Numbered from the stretch's first letter, positions 1 to 10,162 are shown. The stretch: 64,000 nucleotides of DNA from Phyllobacterium sp. YR531 (GCF_000282595.1 NZ_AKIZ01000016.1:744001-808000); one strand, 5' to 3'. A program made the numbers and translations. The notes: a model not told the origin generated them from the sequence alone.

Positions 1-653
1 ACATTTACACCACAGAAAAACGTAACACCTTCGCCTTCCATCTGGCTGATGCGACGGTCGATGAAGTGCTTTTCCATCTTGAAATCCGGAATGCCATAAC
101 GCAACAATCCACCCGGCTTACTCTCGCGTTCGTATATGTGAACCTCGTGTCCGGCGCGTCCAAGTTGCTGCGCGGCCGCCATTCCTGCCGGTCCTGAACC
201 GATGACCGCAACATTCTTTCCAGTCTTCGAAGCTGCTGGCTGCGGAATGATAAATCCGGTTTCATAGGCCTTGTCGGCAATAGCCTGCTCGACGGTCTTG
301 ATTGAAACCGGCACGTCTTCAAGGTTCAGCGTACAGGCTTCTTCGCAAGGCGCAGGACAGATTCTCCCTGTAAATTCAGGGAAATTATTGGTGGAGTGCA
401 GGTTCCGGATCGCCTCATCCCAATTGTCATTATAGACGAGATCGTTCCAGTCCGGGATCTGATTGTGCACCGGGCAACCTGTTGGTCCATGGCAAAACGG
501 AATACCGCAATCCATGCAGCGAGCCGCCTGCTTTTTGACCTCACCATCGGTCATGGGAATAGTGAATTCCCTGAAGTGGCGAATACGATCCGATGCCGGC
601 TGATACTTGCCAACCTGCCGGTCTATCTCAAGAAAACCTGTAACCTTACCCAT
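1..653 (-). CDS. gltD: Glutamate synthase small (beta) subunit, N-terminal part (cut by window edge)
   Basis: This is the NADPH-oxidising, FAD-containing beta subunit of glutamate synthase. It passes electrons to the large subunit so that glutamine plus 2-oxoglutarate give two glutamates. The 217 visible residues begin [13 protein letters not shown]. They carry the N-terminal Cys clusters of the [4Fe-4S] region ([18 protein letters not shown], then [14 protein letters not shown]), followed by the FAD-binding motif [15 protein letters not shown] and the GGLLRYGIP segment typical of GltD. The reading frame is open to the left edge, so the C-terminal NADPH-binding part lies outside. It follows gltB on the same strand after 109 bases, and the two are surely one operon. 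The start has AGGGGAG a few bases upstream. Confidence 0.97.
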   Translation of the reverse strand, partial: MGKVTGFLEIDRQVGKYQPASDRIRHFREFTIPMTDGEVKKQAARCMDCGIPFCHGPTGCPVHNQIPDWNDLVYNDNWDEAIRNLHSTNNFPEFTGRICPAPCEEACTLNLEDVPVSIKTVEQAIADKAYETGFIIPQPAASKTGKNVAVIGSGPAGMAAAQQLGRAGHEVHIYERESKPGGLLRYGIPDFKMEKHFIDRRISQMEGEGVTFFCGVN

Positions 654-662
654 AAACTGCTC

Positions 663-707
663 CCCTCGCCTCTCGGAGGGCCACCCATATCGATTTAAAT
701 CGATGGG
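663..707 (-). promoter_or_regulatory. Two stem-loops in the gltB-gltD spacer, one covering the gltD ribosome site
   Basis: On the minus strand the spacer first forms a hairpin with arms CCCAT and ATGGG (684-688 and 703-707) around a palindrome ATCGATTTAAATCGAT (689-704). A second small hairpin follows, CCCTC with GAGGG (663-667 and 676-680), whose 3' arm overlaps the gltD Shine-Dalgarno sequence. There is no T-run, so this does not look like a terminator. It may set the ratio of GltD to GltB or protect mRNA ends. The pairing is seen in the sequence; the role is inferred. Confidence 0.4.
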
Positions 708-762
708 CAGCATTGGACCTTGGCCGAGCATCGTAACGACGCTCGAAGCCAAGGCATTGAAA

Positions 763-3700
763 TTATTCGGCTGCGACACCCATACGCATACGCTCCATGT
801 CTTCGAGCGCGCGTCGGTATTCCACCGGCATGACTTTCACGAATTTCGGCCTGAAGGTTTCCCAATTATCGAGAATTTCCTTCGCCCGGCCAGAACCCGT
901 ATAATGCATATGGTTTGAAATCAGTTGAACCAGACGCTCTTCATCATGCCGTGTCATGTTCGCTGAGACATCGACCCGGCCCTTGTGTGCAAGATCACCA
1001 CCGTGGTGATGCAGCTTTTCAAGGATGTCGTCCTCTTCAGGGACCGGCTCGAGCTCCACCATTGCCATGTTGCATCGCTGGGCAAAATCACCAGCTTCAT
1101 CAAGCACATAGGCAACACCGCCGGACATACCCGCCGCGAAGTTGCGACCGGTTTGGCCGATGACCACCACGACGCCGCCGGTCATGTACTCGCAACCGTG
1201 ATCGCCCGTACCTTCGACAACGGCAATCGCACCCGAGTTACGCACAGCGAAACGTTCGCCTGCAACACCGCGGAAATAGGCCTCGCCTTCGATAGCTCCA
1301 TAAAGCACCGTGTTACCGACAATAATCGAGTCTTCCGGCACAATTTTCGTGTTTTCCGGCGGTCGAATGACGATACGCCCGCCGCAAAGACCCTTGCCAA
1401 CATAGTCGTTGCCATCACCGATCAGCTCAAAGGAAATTCCCCTCGCCAAAAATGCAGCGAAGGACTGCCCGGCCGTTCCGGTGAACTTTACCGAAATCGT
1501 ATCTTCCTTCAGGCCCTTGTGCCGGAAACGCTTGGCAACTTCGCCCGAAAGCATGGCACCTGCAGAACGATCAACATTCTTGATGTCCATTTCGATCTTC
1601 ACAGGAATCCGGTTTTCCAGTGCGGGAAGAGCCTGTTCAATCAGCTTACGATCGAGAACATCGAAGATCGGATGGTTTTGACGCTCCGTCCAACGGGTCT
1701 TTTCCTCAGACGCTTCCGGCTTGTGGAATATACGGCTGAAATCAAGGCCCTTAGCTTTCCAGTGGTCAATCATCTCACGCTTTTCAAGAAGTTCGGCTTT
1801 GCCAACTATCTCTTCAAATCGCGTATAGCCCATTTCCGCAAGGAACTGCCGAACCTCTTCCGCCATATAGAAGAAGAAGTTGATCACATGCTCAGGGGTG
1901 CCTTTGAAACGCTTGCGCAGAACAGGATCCTGCGTAGCGACACCAACAGGACAGGTGTTCAGGTGACACTTGCGCATCATGATGCAGCCAGCCGCAATCA
2001 ACGGGGCAGTAGAGAAACCGAACTCGTCTGCGCCCAGCAACGCACCGACAATCACGTCACGCCCCGTCCGCAAGCCGCCGTCCACCTGCAAGGCAATGCG
2101 TGAACGAAGACCGTTGAGAACCAGCGTTTGCTGAGTTTCTGCAAGTCCCATCTCCCACGGGCTGCCCGCATGCTTGAGCGATGTCAGCGGCGAAGCTCCC
2201 GTTCCACCGTCATAGCCGGAAATGGTGATGTGATCGGCGCGCGCCTTGGCTACGCCAGCAGCAACTGTGCCAACGCCAACCTCAGATACCAGCTTGACCG
2301 ACACATCCGCTTCGGGATTGACGTTTTTCAGATCGTAGATCAGCTGCGCCAGATCTTCGATCGAATAAATGTCATGGTGCGGCGGCGGAGATATAAGACC
2401 GACACCCGGGGTCGAATGCCGGGTCTTGGCAACTGTAGCATCAACCTTGTGACCTGGAAGCTGACCACCTTCACCAGGCTTTGCTCCTTGAGCAACCTTG
2501 ATCTGCATCATGTCAGAATTGACAAGATACTCCGTCGTCACGCCAAAGCGTCCGGATGCCACCTGCTTGATTGCAGAGCGTTCCGGGTTTGGCTTGCCAT
2601 CCGGCAAAGGATAGAACCGGTCCGGCTCCTCGCCACCCTCACCTGTGTTGGACTTTCCGCCAATGCGGTTCATCGCAACAGCCAGTGTTGTATGGGCTTC
2701 GCGGCTGATAGAGCCGAACGACATCGCGCCTGTAGAAAACCGCTTTACGATCTCCTTGGCGGGCTCGACATCATCTATAGAAACTGGCTTGCGCCCGGTC
2801 TCCGCAGCCATCTTGATGTTAAACAGACCGCGAATGGTCTTTGCCCGAGCTGACTGGCTGTTCACCAGATCAGAATATTCCTTGAACGTGCTCGCTGACT
2901 CGGTGCGCACAGCATGCTGCAGCTTTGCAACCGCATCCGGCGACCAGAGATGCGCTTCGCCGCGCATGCGATATGCATATTCGCCACCAACTTCGAGCGT
3001 GTTCAACAATACAGGGTCATTGCCGAAAGCATCGCGGTGACGGCGAATGGTTTCTTCTGCGATTTCTTCGAGCCCGACACCTTCGATCATGGTAGCGGTG
3101 CCGAAGAAGAACCGATCTACGAATTCCGATTGCAGCCCGACGGCATCAAAAATCTGCGCACCGCAATAGGACTGATAGGTCGAGATGCCCATCTTCGACA
3201 TGACCTTCAGGATGCCCTTGCCGATGGACTTTATATACCGCGATACAATTTCCTTCGAATCCACTTCCGGCGGGAATTCGCCGCGCTTATGCATGTCGAG
3301 CAGCGTATCAAATGCCAGATATGGGTTGATTGCTTCCGCACCATAACCTGCAAGACAGCAGAAATGATGCACTTCGCGTGGCTCGCCCGATTCAACCACC
3401 AAGCCGACCGAGGTGCGCAAACCTTTACGGATAAGGTGATGGTGGACGGCCGCTGTTGCGAGCAGCGCGGGAATCGGAATGCGATCCGGACCAACCTGCC
3501 GGTCTGACAGGATGATGATGTTATATCCACCATGAACTGCCGCTTCGGCACGGTCGCAAAGTCGTTCCACAGCGCCAGCCATACCGGCTGCACCTTCTTC
3601 AACAGCGTAAGCTGTATCAAGTGTCTTCGTGTCGAAGCGATCTTCGGTGTGGCCGATAGAGCGGATCTTTTCCAGATCGCCATTGGTCAGAATAGGCTGT

Positions 3701-5481
3701 CGTACTTCCAGCCGTTTGCGGCGAGAAGTTCCAACAAGATCGAACAGGTTCGGACGCGGACCAATGAATGAAACAAGGCTCATCACCAACTCTTCGCGGA
3801 TCGGATCAATCGGTGGATTCGTGACCTGTGCGAAGTTCTGCTTGAAATATGTATAAAGCATCTTCGACTTGTCAGACATGGCCGAGATCGGCGTGTCCGT
3901 ACCCATCGAGCCAATGGCTTCCTGACCCGTTGTCGCCATGGGCGACATCAGAATGCGCGTGTCTTCCTGCGTGTAACCGAACGCCTGTTGGCGATCGAGA
4001 AGGCTGACATCCTTGCGAAGAGCACGCGGCTCGACCGGGTTCAGTTCTTCCAGGATCAGCTGCGTATTCTTGAGCCACTGCTTGTAGGGGTGACGATTGG
4101 CTATCTCGGACTTGATTGTATCATCCGAAACAATCTCGCCTTTTTCCATATCGATGAGCAGCATGCGACCGGGCTGCAAGCGCCACTTCTTGACGATCTT
4201 TTCTTCAGGCACGGGCAGCACACCGGCTTCCGATGCCATGATGACGAAATCATCGTCAGTGACCAGATAGCGTGCAGGGCGCAGGCCATTACGGTCCAGC
4301 GTCGCGCCGATTTGCCGGCCATCTGTAAATGCGACAGCTGCCGGACCATCCCATGGCTCCATAAGAGCTGCGTGATATTCGTAGAACGCCTTGCGGTCAT
4401 CAGCGATCAGTTTGTTGCCGGCCCATGCCTCCGGGATGAGCATCATCATCGCATGGGCAAGCGAATACCCACCCTGAAACAGGAATTCCAACGCATTGTC
4501 GAAACAGGCCGTATCGGACTGCCCCTCATAGGAAATCGGCCAGAGCTTGGAAATGTCGTTCCCAAAAAACTCGGAGTCAACGGAAGCCTGCCGGGCAGCC
4601 ATCCAGTTCACGTTGCCGCGCAATGTGTTGATTTCGCCGTTATGCGCGACCATGCGGTATGGGTGCGCAAGCTTCCAGGACGGAAACGTGTTTGTCGAAA
4701 AGCGCTGGTGAACGAGCGCCACCGCACTGACAAAACGCGGGTCCTTCAAATCCTTGTAATAGGCACCAACCTGATAGGCCAGAAACATACCTTTATAGAC
4801 AATCGTCCGGGCAGACATGGAGACCACATAAAAGTCACTCTCCCTATCGCCGTTCTCTTTATAGATACGGTTGGAGATCACCTTGCGGAGGACGAAAAGA
4901 CGACCTTCGAAGTCTTCGTTGGATTCAATGCTGGGGTTACGCCCTATGAATACCTGACGATGGAAGGGCTCGGTCGCAGCAATATGCGGAGCCTTTGACA
5001 ACGAGGAGTTGTCAACTGGCACATCACGAAAGCCGATCAGCGTCTGGCCTTCTGAAGCAATAACTTCAGCGACTACCTGCTCAATGTGAGCACGCTCTTC
5101 GGGATCCTGCGGCATAAAGAAATAGCCAACAGCATATTGGTTGACCGCGGGAAGCTCGACCCCCTTTTCGGCCCATTCAGCGCGGAAAAACGCATCTGGA
5201 ATCTGCACGAGCATACCAGCACCATCGCCCATCAGCGGATCAGCACCTACGGCGCCGCGATGAGTGAGGTTTTCGAGCATGAAAAGCCCGTCTTCGATGA
5301 TCTTGCGGGACTTTTCGCCCTTCATATGCGCAACAAAGCCCACACCGCAGGCGTCATGTTCGTTACGAGGATCGTAGAGCCCTTGGGCTTTAGGAAAACC
5401 TGACAATTTATTGGTTTTGACCGCACGATTCTGTACGGCCTGAGCTAGTTCAGTCGTTACAGATGGCGTCAAATCCGACAT
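763..5481 (-). CDS. gltB: Glutamate synthase large (alpha) subunit
   Basis: Ferredoxin-like/NADPH glutamate synthase large subunit, central to ammonium assimilation with glutamine synthetase. The order of domains is clear. A short propeptide ends at the nucleophile Cys45 ([10 protein letters not shown]), which starts the type-II glutamine amidotransferase domain. Next come the central domain, then the FMN/2-oxoglutarate synthase barrel ([35 protein letters not shown]) with the [3Fe-4S] loop [15 protein letters not shown], and finally the C-terminal GXGXG beta-helix ([21 protein letters not shown]). I place the start at the ATG at 5481 (MSDLTPSV), with GGAGGA 7 bases upstream. The in-frame ATG at 5496 lies upstream of that ribosome site. 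At 1572 residues it has the normal family length. Confidence 0.97.
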   Translation of the reverse strand: MSDLTPSVTTELAQAVQNRAVKTNKLSGFPKAQGLYDPRNEHDACGVGFVAHMKGEKSRKIIEDGLFMLENLTHRGAVGADPLMGDGAGMLVQIPDAFFRAEWAEKGVELPAVNQYAVGYFFMPQDPEERAHIEQVVAEVIASEGQTLIGFRDVPVDNSSLSKAPHIAATEPFHRQVFIGRNPSIESNEDFEGRLFVLRKVISNRIYKENGDRESDFYVVSMSARTIVYKGMFLAYQVGAYYKDLKDPRFVSAVALVHQRFSTNTFPSWKLAHPYRMVAHNGEINTLRGNVNWMAARQASVDSEFFGNDISKLWPISYEGQSDTACFDNALEFLFQGGYSLAHAMMMLIPEAWAGNKLIADDRKAFYEYHAALMEPWDGPAAVAFTDGRQIGATLDRNGLRPARYLVTDDDFVIMASEAGVLPVPEEKIVKKWRLQPGRMLLIDMEKGEIVSDDTIKSEIANRHPYKQWLKNTQLILEELNPVEPRALRKDVSLLDRQQAFGYTQEDTRILMSPMATTGQEAIGSMGTDTPISAMSDKSKMLYTYFKQNFAQVTNPPIDPIREELVMSLVSFIGPRPNLFDLVGTSRRKRLEVRQPILTNGDLEKIRSIGHTEDRFDTKTLDTAYAVEEGAAGMAGAVERLCDRAEAAVHGGYNIIILSDRQVGPDRIPIPALLATAAVHHHLIRKGLRTSVGLVVESGEPREVHHFCCLAGYGAEAINPYLAFDTLLDMHKRGEFPPEVDSKEIVSRYIKSIGKGILKVMSKMGISTYQSYCGAQIFDAVGLQSEFVDRFFFGTATMIEGVGLEEIAEETIRRHRDAFGNDPVLLNTLEVGGEYAYRMRGEAHLWSPDAVAKLQHAVRTESASTFKEYSDLVNSQSARAKTIRGLFNIKMAAETGRKPVSIDDVEPAKEIVKRFSTGAMSFGSISREAHTTLAVAMNRIGGKSNTGEGGEEPDRFYPLPDGKPNPERSAIKQVASGRFGVTTEYLVNSDMMQIKVAQGAKPGEGGQLPGHKVDATVAKTRHSTPGVGLISPPPHHDIYSIEDLAQLIYDLKNVNPEADVSVKLVSEVGVGTVAAGVAKARADHITISGYDGGTGASPLTSLKHAGSPWEMGLAETQQTLVLNGLRSRIALQVDGGLRTGRDVIVGALLGADEFGFSTAPLIAAGCIMMRKCHLNTCPVGVATQDPVLRKRFKGTPEHVINFFFYMAEEVRQFLAEMGYTRFEEIVGKAELLEKREMIDHWKAKGLDFSRIFHKPEASEEKTRWTERQNHPIFDVLDRKLIEQALPALENRIPVKIEMDIKNVDRSAGAMLSGEVAKRFRHKGLKEDTISVKFTGTAGQSFAAFLARGISFELIGDGNDYVGKGLCGGRIVIRPPENTKIVPEDSIIVGNTVLYGAIEGEAYFRGVAGERFAVRNSGAIAVVEGTGDHGCEYMTGGVVVVIGQTGRNFAAGMSGGVAYVLDEAGDFAQRCNMAMVELEPVPEEDDILEKLHHHGGDLAHKGRVDVSANMTRHDEERLVQLISNHMHYTGSGRAKEILDNWETFRPKFVKVMPVEYRRALEDMERMRMGVAAE

Positions 5482-5909
5482 CGTCAATTCCTCCATTTAA
5501 GCCCTCGCAGGGCGGTCTTGTGTCCAGGGACGGGAATAGCATAATTCACGCCCGGCTTCATGCGGCATATCTTCCGATTGTAGATTGCAGGCACCTCAAG
5601 AAAGACAGAAGCCAAGCTTTCTGCCTTCAATTTTTAGTTTCCGCAAATAGGACAGTATTGCTGTCGTATTAGCGTATGCCAGAATAATTCCAAACAAACA
5701 AGATGGAAAAGCAAAAAATAACACCATTCCACGAAAGAAGATTGCGTCAAATTGTCAATTTGGTCGCATTAGTTACTGACACCGCATTTTCCGCTAATGC
5801 TTGAAGTTTTCGCGGGGACTTCCGCCAATATTAGCGTTGACGACCGCTTTCCACCATGCTGCTAAAGGCGTAAGCCTCAGCCATCATATCCTGAACAGAG
5901 GTAAGCTTC
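5482..5909. other. Intergenic region between gltB and threonine aldolase
   Basis: These 428 A/T-rich bases separate two divergent genes and should hold the gltB promoter and that of the aldolase. I see no convincing sigma-54 (TGGCAC-N5-TTGC) site, riboswitch, repeat or small gene. The aldolase ribosome site (AGAGGTAAGC) ends the region. Confidence 0.5.
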
Positions 5910-6959
5910 ATGCACTTTGCGTCCGATAACTGGGCCGGCGCCCATCCCAAAATTGCCGAGAATCTGAACCGGCATTCGGCCGGTTTTGCCTCAGCCTATG
6001 GCTCCAGCATGCTTGACCGCATTGTAGACGAAACGTTCAATAAAATATTTGAACGGGAAGTCGCTGTTTTCTTTGTTGGGACTGGCACCGCCGCGAATTC
6101 GTTGGCTCAAGCTGCCATTGGACGGCCGGGAGGCGTCACATTCGCTCATCGTGAAGCTCATGTGATTGATGATGAGGGCGGGGCTCCCGGTTTTCTCTCT
6201 GCGGGAGGCCGTCTACAGCCGGTGGATGGTCCGACAGGGCGTATGGATATCAGCAATCTGAAAGCAGCAATCGAAGGTTTTGCGCCAGGCAATGTGCATT
6301 CCGGCCAGCCTATGGGCGTCTCGATTACCCAGTCTACCGAGATCGGTACGCTTTATGAATTGAACGAAATCGCAGCCATCTCGGCTCTGTGCAAAGGTAA
6401 TGGATTGCCGCTGCATATGGATGGCGCACGCTTTGCCAATGCGCTTGTTACGTTGGGCTGCAGCCCGGCAGAAATGACGTGGAAGCAGGGTATCGACATC
6501 CTTTCCTTTGGCGGTACCAAGAATGGCTGCTGGTGTGCAGAGGCGCTGGTATTCATGAATCCCGATCAGGCAAAGGATCTGCCCTTCATCCGGAAAAGGT
6601 CCGCGCAGCTTTTCTCAAAGTCACGTTTCGTGGCAGCGCAGTTTGAAGCCTATTTTGCCGATGGGTTGTGGCTCAAACTTGCCAGCCATGCCAACGATAT
6701 GGCGCAGGAACTGGCAACGCGCATCAAGGCCTCGAAAAAACTGAAGCTCGCTTGGGAGCCACGTGCAAACGAAGTTTTCGCGATCGTTTCCAAGGATAAT
6801 GTTGCCAGTTTACAGGCAAGCGGCGCCATTTTTTATGAGTGGAAGCCACCCCACAATGAAGCAAACCTGATTACCGGGAATGAAGCATTGATTCGTCTTG
6901 TGACCAGCTTTGCTACGACACAGGACGAAGTTGTCCGATTTGGTGATCTGATCGCATAA
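5910..6959 (+). CDS. Low-specificity L-threonine aldolase
   Basis: PLP-dependent enzyme of fold type I that splits L-threonine or L-allo-threonine to glycine and acetaldehyde, in the cytoplasm. The 349-residue protein begins with FASDNWAGAHP, typical of the beta-eliminating lyase/threonine aldolase family. It carries the substrate-side motif LHMDGARFANAL and the PLP lysine Lys204 in SFGGTKNGCWCAEA. The start is supported by AGAGGT upstream. It stands alone, divergent from gltB and convergent with the Hsp20 gene. Family and reaction are clear; the stereospecificity (L-allo or low specificity) cannot be read from the sequence. Confidence 0.93.
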   Translation: MHFASDNWAGAHPKIAENLNRHSAGFASAYGSSMLDRIVDETFNKIFEREVAVFFVGTGTAANSLAQAAIGRPGGVTFAHREAHVIDDEGGAPGFLSAGGRLQPVDGPTGRMDISNLKAAIEGFAPGNVHSGQPMGVSITQSTEIGTLYELNEIAAISALCKGNGLPLHMDGARFANALVTLGCSPAEMTWKQGIDILSFGGTKNGCWCAEALVFMNPDQAKDLPFIRKRSAQLFSKSRFVAAQFEAYFADGLWLKLASHANDMAQELATRIKASKKLKLAWEPRANEVFAIVSKDNVASLQASGAIFYEWKPPHNEANLITGNEALIRLVTSFATTQDEVVRFGDLIA

Positions 6960-6962
6960 AAA

Positions 6963-6982
6963 GCGGCGCATTACTGCGCCGC
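6963..6982. terminator. Bidirectional rho-independent terminator
   Basis: A perfect 8-bp stem (GCGGCGCA / TGCGCCGC) with a 4-base loop lies between two convergent genes. On the minus strand it is followed by TTTTT, which suits the Hsp20 gene. On the plus strand the tail is CTTCTT, weaker, serving threonine aldolase. Confidence 0.75.
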
Positions 6983-7007
6983 CTTCTTCACTCAACGAAA
7001 TAGCCGC

Positions 7008-7475
7008 TTAGTGCGTGGCTTTGGCTTCGATCTGCTTGGCTTCGTTGTCAGACAAAGCCGTGACAGCGATCTTGCGCGGCTTCATCTCTTCGGGAATTTC
7101 GCGCTTGAGATCAATGTGCAGCAAGCCATTTTTCAGACTGGCACCATTAACCTCGACGAAATCGGCAAGATGAAAGCGGCGTTCAAACGCGCGTGAAGCA
7201 ATGCCACGATAAAGCGTTTCAGAACCTTCAGACTTTTCAGCAGCCTTCTCACCAGTCACTTTCAACTGGTTGCGATGGGCCTCAATCTGAATTTCATCTT
7301 CAGAGAAACCGGCAACAGCCATGGTGATGCGATAGGTATTATCGCCTGTCCGCTCGATATTATAGGGCGGATAGGTCTGGGCGCCTTCCGGCTGTGCCAA
7401 ACTGTCGAGGATTGTGAAAAGCCGGTCGAAACCAACAGTTGAACGATAGAGTGGTGAAAAATCAACGTGACGCAT
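7008..7475 (-). CDS. Small heat-shock protein Hsp20 (IbpA-type)
   Basis: Cytoplasmic holdase chaperone of the alpha-crystallin family, which binds unfolding proteins under heat stress. The 155-residue protein begins MRHVDFSPLYRSTVGFDRLF, the usual start of rhizobial IbpA-like proteins. An alpha-crystallin domain follows from YNIERTGDNTYRI to LHIDLKREIPEE, with the conserved A-x-x-x-n-G-L motif as GASLKNGLL. The true start is the ATG at 7475, preceded by AAGGAGGG; a longer frame to 7631 reads through the untranslated leader. That leader has features of a ROSE RNA thermometer and a heat-shock promoter. A terminator follows directly. Confidence 0.95.
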   Translation of the reverse strand: MRHVDFSPLYRSTVGFDRLFTILDSLAQPEGAQTYPPYNIERTGDNTYRITMAVAGFSEDEIQIEAHRNQLKVTGEKAAEKSEGSETLYRGIASRAFERRFHLADFVEVNGASLKNGLLHIDLKREIPEEMKPRKIAVTALSDNEAKQIEAKATH

Positions 7476-7577
7476 GGGTAAGCCCTCCTTTAGAGCGACA
7501 ATGTTTGCGTTTTCTGATTCGTCCTGAGATCCCCGATATGGCAAATCCCGTTGAACCAACAGCCCCGATATGGCGGC
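7476..7577 (-). promoter_or_regulatory. Probable ROSE-type RNA thermometer in the Hsp20 leader
   Basis: Just before the start codon the mRNA holds UCGCU (7494-7498), which fits the ROSE consensus U(U/C)GCU, followed by AAGGAGGG (7483-7490). Folding these gives U-G, C-G, U-A, C-G, then a G-G opposition, then C-G, with a U-C opposition beyond it. Such a G-G mismatch against the ribosome site is the hallmark described for ROSE elements. Smaller upstream hairpins are possible (CAGCC/GGCTG, GTTG/CAAC). ROSE leaders are known in front of hsp20 genes in rhizobia. The role, heat-melting of the blocked ribosome site, is inferred. Confidence 0.65.
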
Positions 7578-7586
7578 TGCAAAGCT

Positions 7587-7616
7587 TATTTGGTAAGCCT
7601 GCGCGGTGGTTTCAAG
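7587..7616 (-). promoter_or_regulatory. Candidate RpoH (sigma-32) promoter of the Hsp20 gene
   Basis: On the minus strand CTTGAA (7616-7611) is followed after 17 bases by CCAAATA (7593-7587). This resembles the alphaproteobacterial heat-shock pattern CTTG-N17-CCTATAT in the -35 part and weakly in the -10 part. It would give a leader of roughly 100 bases, a normal length for a ROSE element. Confidence 0.4.
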
Positions 7617-7743
7617 TCCGTTTTTTGCCAACCCAAACGTTTCAATGAACGCAAAATGAACATCATCTTCGGAATACGTTCACCTTGATGGTTTATATCT
7701 ACACTCACGGTCGGATACGGTCCGGCATACAAAGGATAGGACA

Positions 7744-8169
7744 ATGAAGAGACCTTTTCTCGCGCTTACTGCAGCCGCTGTTTTGATCACAGGCTTTGCC
7801 TCTTCGGCTTTTGCTCAGGAACGCTATTATCGCGATAATGCACCTGCGATTTATCTAGAGGACGACGAACAGGACGGCTACTTCATTCAGGATCGCGGTC
7901 GCTATGATCGTGATCGCCGTGATTGGCGCGAAGATCGCCGCGAGCGCTTCGGTCCACGCGACGTTACCCGCATGCTTGAACGTCGTGGATATCGTGTACG
8001 TGACGTCGACTTTGAACGCGGGCGCTATTTTGTAAGAGCTTCACGTCGCGGCAACCCGGTTATTGTTGTTGTCTCCCGCAGAGGTGAAATTCTTGAAACA
8101 CGCCGCGTTGGACGCGACCGTGACCGGGATCGTTCGGGCTTCCGCATCGAGATCAATCCGGCCTACTGA
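7744..8169 (+). CDS. Exported Arg/Asp-rich protein of unknown function
   Basis: A 141-residue protein with a clear Sec signal peptide (MKRPFLALTAAAVLITG..., predicted cut after SAFA-Q near residue 25), so it acts in the periplasm or outside. The mature part has a low-complexity stretch rich in Arg and Asp (about residues 45-72, YDRDRRDWREDRRERF). A small folded segment follows (about 75-120) with the pattern RGYRVRDVDFERGRYFVRASRRG, then VIVVVSRRGEI, which looks PepSY-like. Another RDRDRDR run ends it. I cannot assign a function. It stands alone, preceded by AGGATAGGACA and followed by a terminator. Similar small exported proteins are common in Hyphomicrobiales. Confidence 0.8.
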   Translation: MKRPFLALTAAAVLITGFASSAFAQERYYRDNAPAIYLEDDEQDGYFIQDRGRYDRDRRDWREDRRERFGPRDVTRMLERRGYRVRDVDFERGRYFVRASRRGNPVIVVVSRRGEILETRRVGRDRDRDRSGFRIEINPAY

Positions 8170-8222
8170 TAAAAGCCGAAATCATTGCGGATGTAACGTC
8201 CCTTCCATCTGCAATGTACTGG

Positions 8223-8261
8223 CCGGAAACTCTCAGGGAGGGTTTCCGGTCGATCTTTTTT
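8223..8261 (+). terminator. Probable terminator after the exported protein gene
   Basis: Arms CCGGAAAC (8223-8230) and GTTTCCGG (8242-8249) pair perfectly around an 11-base loop. A run of T follows at 8256-8261, a few bases beyond the stem. Confidence 0.55.
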
Positions 8262-8385
8262 GATATTTCCAGATATAAGTTTACTTCTTATTCCGGTTTC
8301 GTTGTCCTCCATCGGCATTGTTTGACCTTCTGCCGGAGCGGCTTTATCACGGAGAGAAATTGCTCATTAAGGCATCCGTACGAAC

Positions 8386-9369
8386 ATGATTCGAACACTT
8401 ATCGAAACTGCATCCAATCCCATTCCTACCGGGGCTCGTGTTGATAGTTTTGATCTGCCTGATCGCAAGCAACTGCGCTATGCGATCATTCCCGCCAGCA
8501 CTACGCACGTTCGTGGTACTGTCATTCTTTTGCACGGGCGTAGTGAATGCATCGAAAAATACTTTGAAACCGCCAAGGACATCGCAGCACGCGGATTTAC
8601 TGTTGCCACCTTCGACTGGCGCGGTCAGGGCGCTTCAAGCCGTATTTTGCGTGATGTTGCACGTGGCCATATAAGAAGTTTCGAACATTATGTTTCAGAT
8701 TTCGAGCGTTTCTTCGAGGCGGTGCTTCTACCCGATTGCCGTGGGCCATTTTATGTCCTCGCCCACTCAACCGGGGCGCTTATAGCGCTGCTTGCCGCCC
8801 CTTCAATGTCCAACAGAATTCACAGGATGGTTCTGACCTCGCCATTGCTTGATATCCCAATGACACGCCTGCAAAGAATGACAGCGAGAATCGTGGCAAA
8901 CTCTCTGCGTTCGATAGGGCTTGGCAGAACATATATGCTCAGCGGGCCATACAAGGCCAAGCCTTTCGAAAACAATCCGGTTACATCCGATGCTGTTCGC
9001 TACAAGCGCCAATGCGACGTACTGGAACAATCGCCGGAACTGGCGCTTGGGGGCCCGACAGCGAGCTGGATTCTTGCTGCTGCAAAAGCGATCAGGAAGG
9101 TGAACCGACCTGAGTTCATCGAGAAAATACGTATTCCCATACTGATCATCGCAGCAGGCGCAGACCGCATCGTCTCCACCCCGGCGATTGAGCGCTATGC
9201 TTTGCAGCTACGCAACACTACTCTTCTCACCATTGACGGCGCCAGACACGAGATATTGCAGGAAGCCGATTTCTATCGCGAGCAGTTTTGGGCTGCGTTT
9301 GACGCCTTTGTTCCCGGAACCGGACACGAGCAATCCCAACTATCCGACGAGACAGAACTTACCGATTAA
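8386..9369 (+). CDS. Alpha/beta hydrolase, lysophospholipase L2 / monoglyceride lipase-like
   Basis: Serine hydrolase of the Hydrolase_4 family, probably cutting lysophospholipids or monoacylglycerols. Visible marks are LLHGRSECIEKY (oxyanion region near residue 46), DWRGQGAS, the nucleophile elbow AHSTG with Ser128, the acid in AAGADRIV and the final His in DGARHEI. The usual GHSMG elbow is here AHSTG, a small deviation. No signal peptide is seen, so it is cytoplasmic or membrane-associated. The 327-residue length is normal for PldB-like proteins. It overlaps the convergent phosphatase gene by 11 bases. Confidence 0.88.
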   Translation: MIRTLIETASNPIPTGARVDSFDLPDRKQLRYAIIPASTTHVRGTVILLHGRSECIEKYFETAKDIAARGFTVATFDWRGQGASSRILRDVARGHIRSFEHYVSDFERFFEAVLLPDCRGPFYVLAHSTGALIALLAAPSMSNRIHRMVLTSPLLDIPMTRLQRMTARIVANSLRSIGLGRTYMLSGPYKAKPFENNPVTSDAVRYKRQCDVLEQSPELALGGPTASWILAAAKAIRKVNRPEFIEKIRIPILIIAAGADRIVSTPAIERYALQLRNTTLLTIDGARHEILQEADFYREQFWAAFDAFVPGTGHEQSQLSDETELTD

Positions 9370-10162
9370 GCATCGCCAATGCTTTGCTATGCAGCTCAGG
9401 CGTTGCCGCAGCGACAATATCGCCAGCCTTTTCTGCCGGTCCCCCATCCCATGTTGTAAAGACACCGCCAGCTTTCTCGATAATCGGTATCAGCGCCACG
9501 ATGTCATAAGGGTGCAGCCCCGTTTCAATGACCAGATCGACAAATCCAGATGCCAGCATGGCATAGGCGTAGCAATCAGTGCCGTACCGCGCCAGGCGTA
9601 CAGATGATTCAACCCGGTCGTAGGATTCTCGCTGTGCATCCTTGAAAAGCGCCGGAGTCGTTGTAAATAGCGTCGCATCAGCAAGCTCGGTTGTCTTGCG
9701 TGTCTGCAAACGGCGCGTTCCATCAGGACCTTCATACCAGGACGCCTCGCCGTCACACATAAACAGTTCCCGGGTGAAGGGTTGCGACATGAGTCCGGCC
9801 ACCGCATCGCCATTGACGGTCAGCCCGGCAAGCGTTCCCCAGACAGGCAATCCGGAAATGAAGGCACGCGTTCCATCGATAGGGTCAATGACCCATACAT
9901 TCGGCTGGTCCAGATTCTCGCCGCCAAACTCCTCACCTAAAATTCCATGCTCTGGGAAAGTATCGTTTATTAGCGCACGAATTGCGCGCTCTGCTTCCCT
10001 GTCAGCCTCCGTGACCGGATCAAAACCACTCTGATACTTATTATCGACAAGCGATGCGGTTCTGAATCTGGGCAATGTTTGCTGTGAGGCAACCTCTGCA
10101 ATTTTCTTTAAAAAGGTAAGATCGATAACCAAAGCAGCTCCTGACGACTGAATTATTCTCAT
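9359..10162 (-). CDS. hisN: Inositol-monophosphatase family protein, histidinol-phosphatase (HisN) type
   Basis: Mg-dependent, Li-sensitive phosphatase fold. Metal ligands are visible in ILGEEFGGE, WVIDPIDGTRAF and HPYDIVALIPIIEKAGG. In alphaproteobacteria proteins of this subtype usually dephosphorylate histidinol phosphate in histidine synthesis, but inositol phosphate or another sugar phosphate cannot be excluded. The start is uncertain. The ATG at 10162 has no clear ribosome site, while a TTG at 10132 has AGGAG four bases upstream and would give 258 residues. The gene overlaps the convergent hydrolase by 11 bases. A small-RNA gene lies upstream in the opposite direction. Confidence 0.88.
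   Translation of the reverse strand: MRIIQSSGAALVIDLTFLKKIAEVASQQTLPRFRTASLVDNKYQSGFDPVTEADREAERAIRALINDTFPEHGILGEEFGGENLDQPNVWVIDPIDGTRAFISGLPVWGTLAGLTVNGDAVAGLMSQPFTRELFMCDGEASWYEGPDGTRRLQTRKTTELADATLFTTTPALFKDAQRESYDRVESSVRLARYGTDCYAYAMLASGFVDLVIETGLHPYDIVALIPIIEKAGGVFTTWDGGPAEKAGDIVAAATPELHSKALAMLNR

Noticed and set aside
985..4998. Long open frames on the plus strand opposite gltB (about 370, 240, 200 and 336 codons)
   Set aside because: They mirror the conserved gltB coding frame, have no family resemblance and no ribosome sites. They come from codon bias of the real gene.
7476..7631. N-terminal extension of Hsp20 to 7631
   Set aside because: AAGGAGGG directly precedes the ATG at 7475, and the upstream part folds as a ROSE-like leader.
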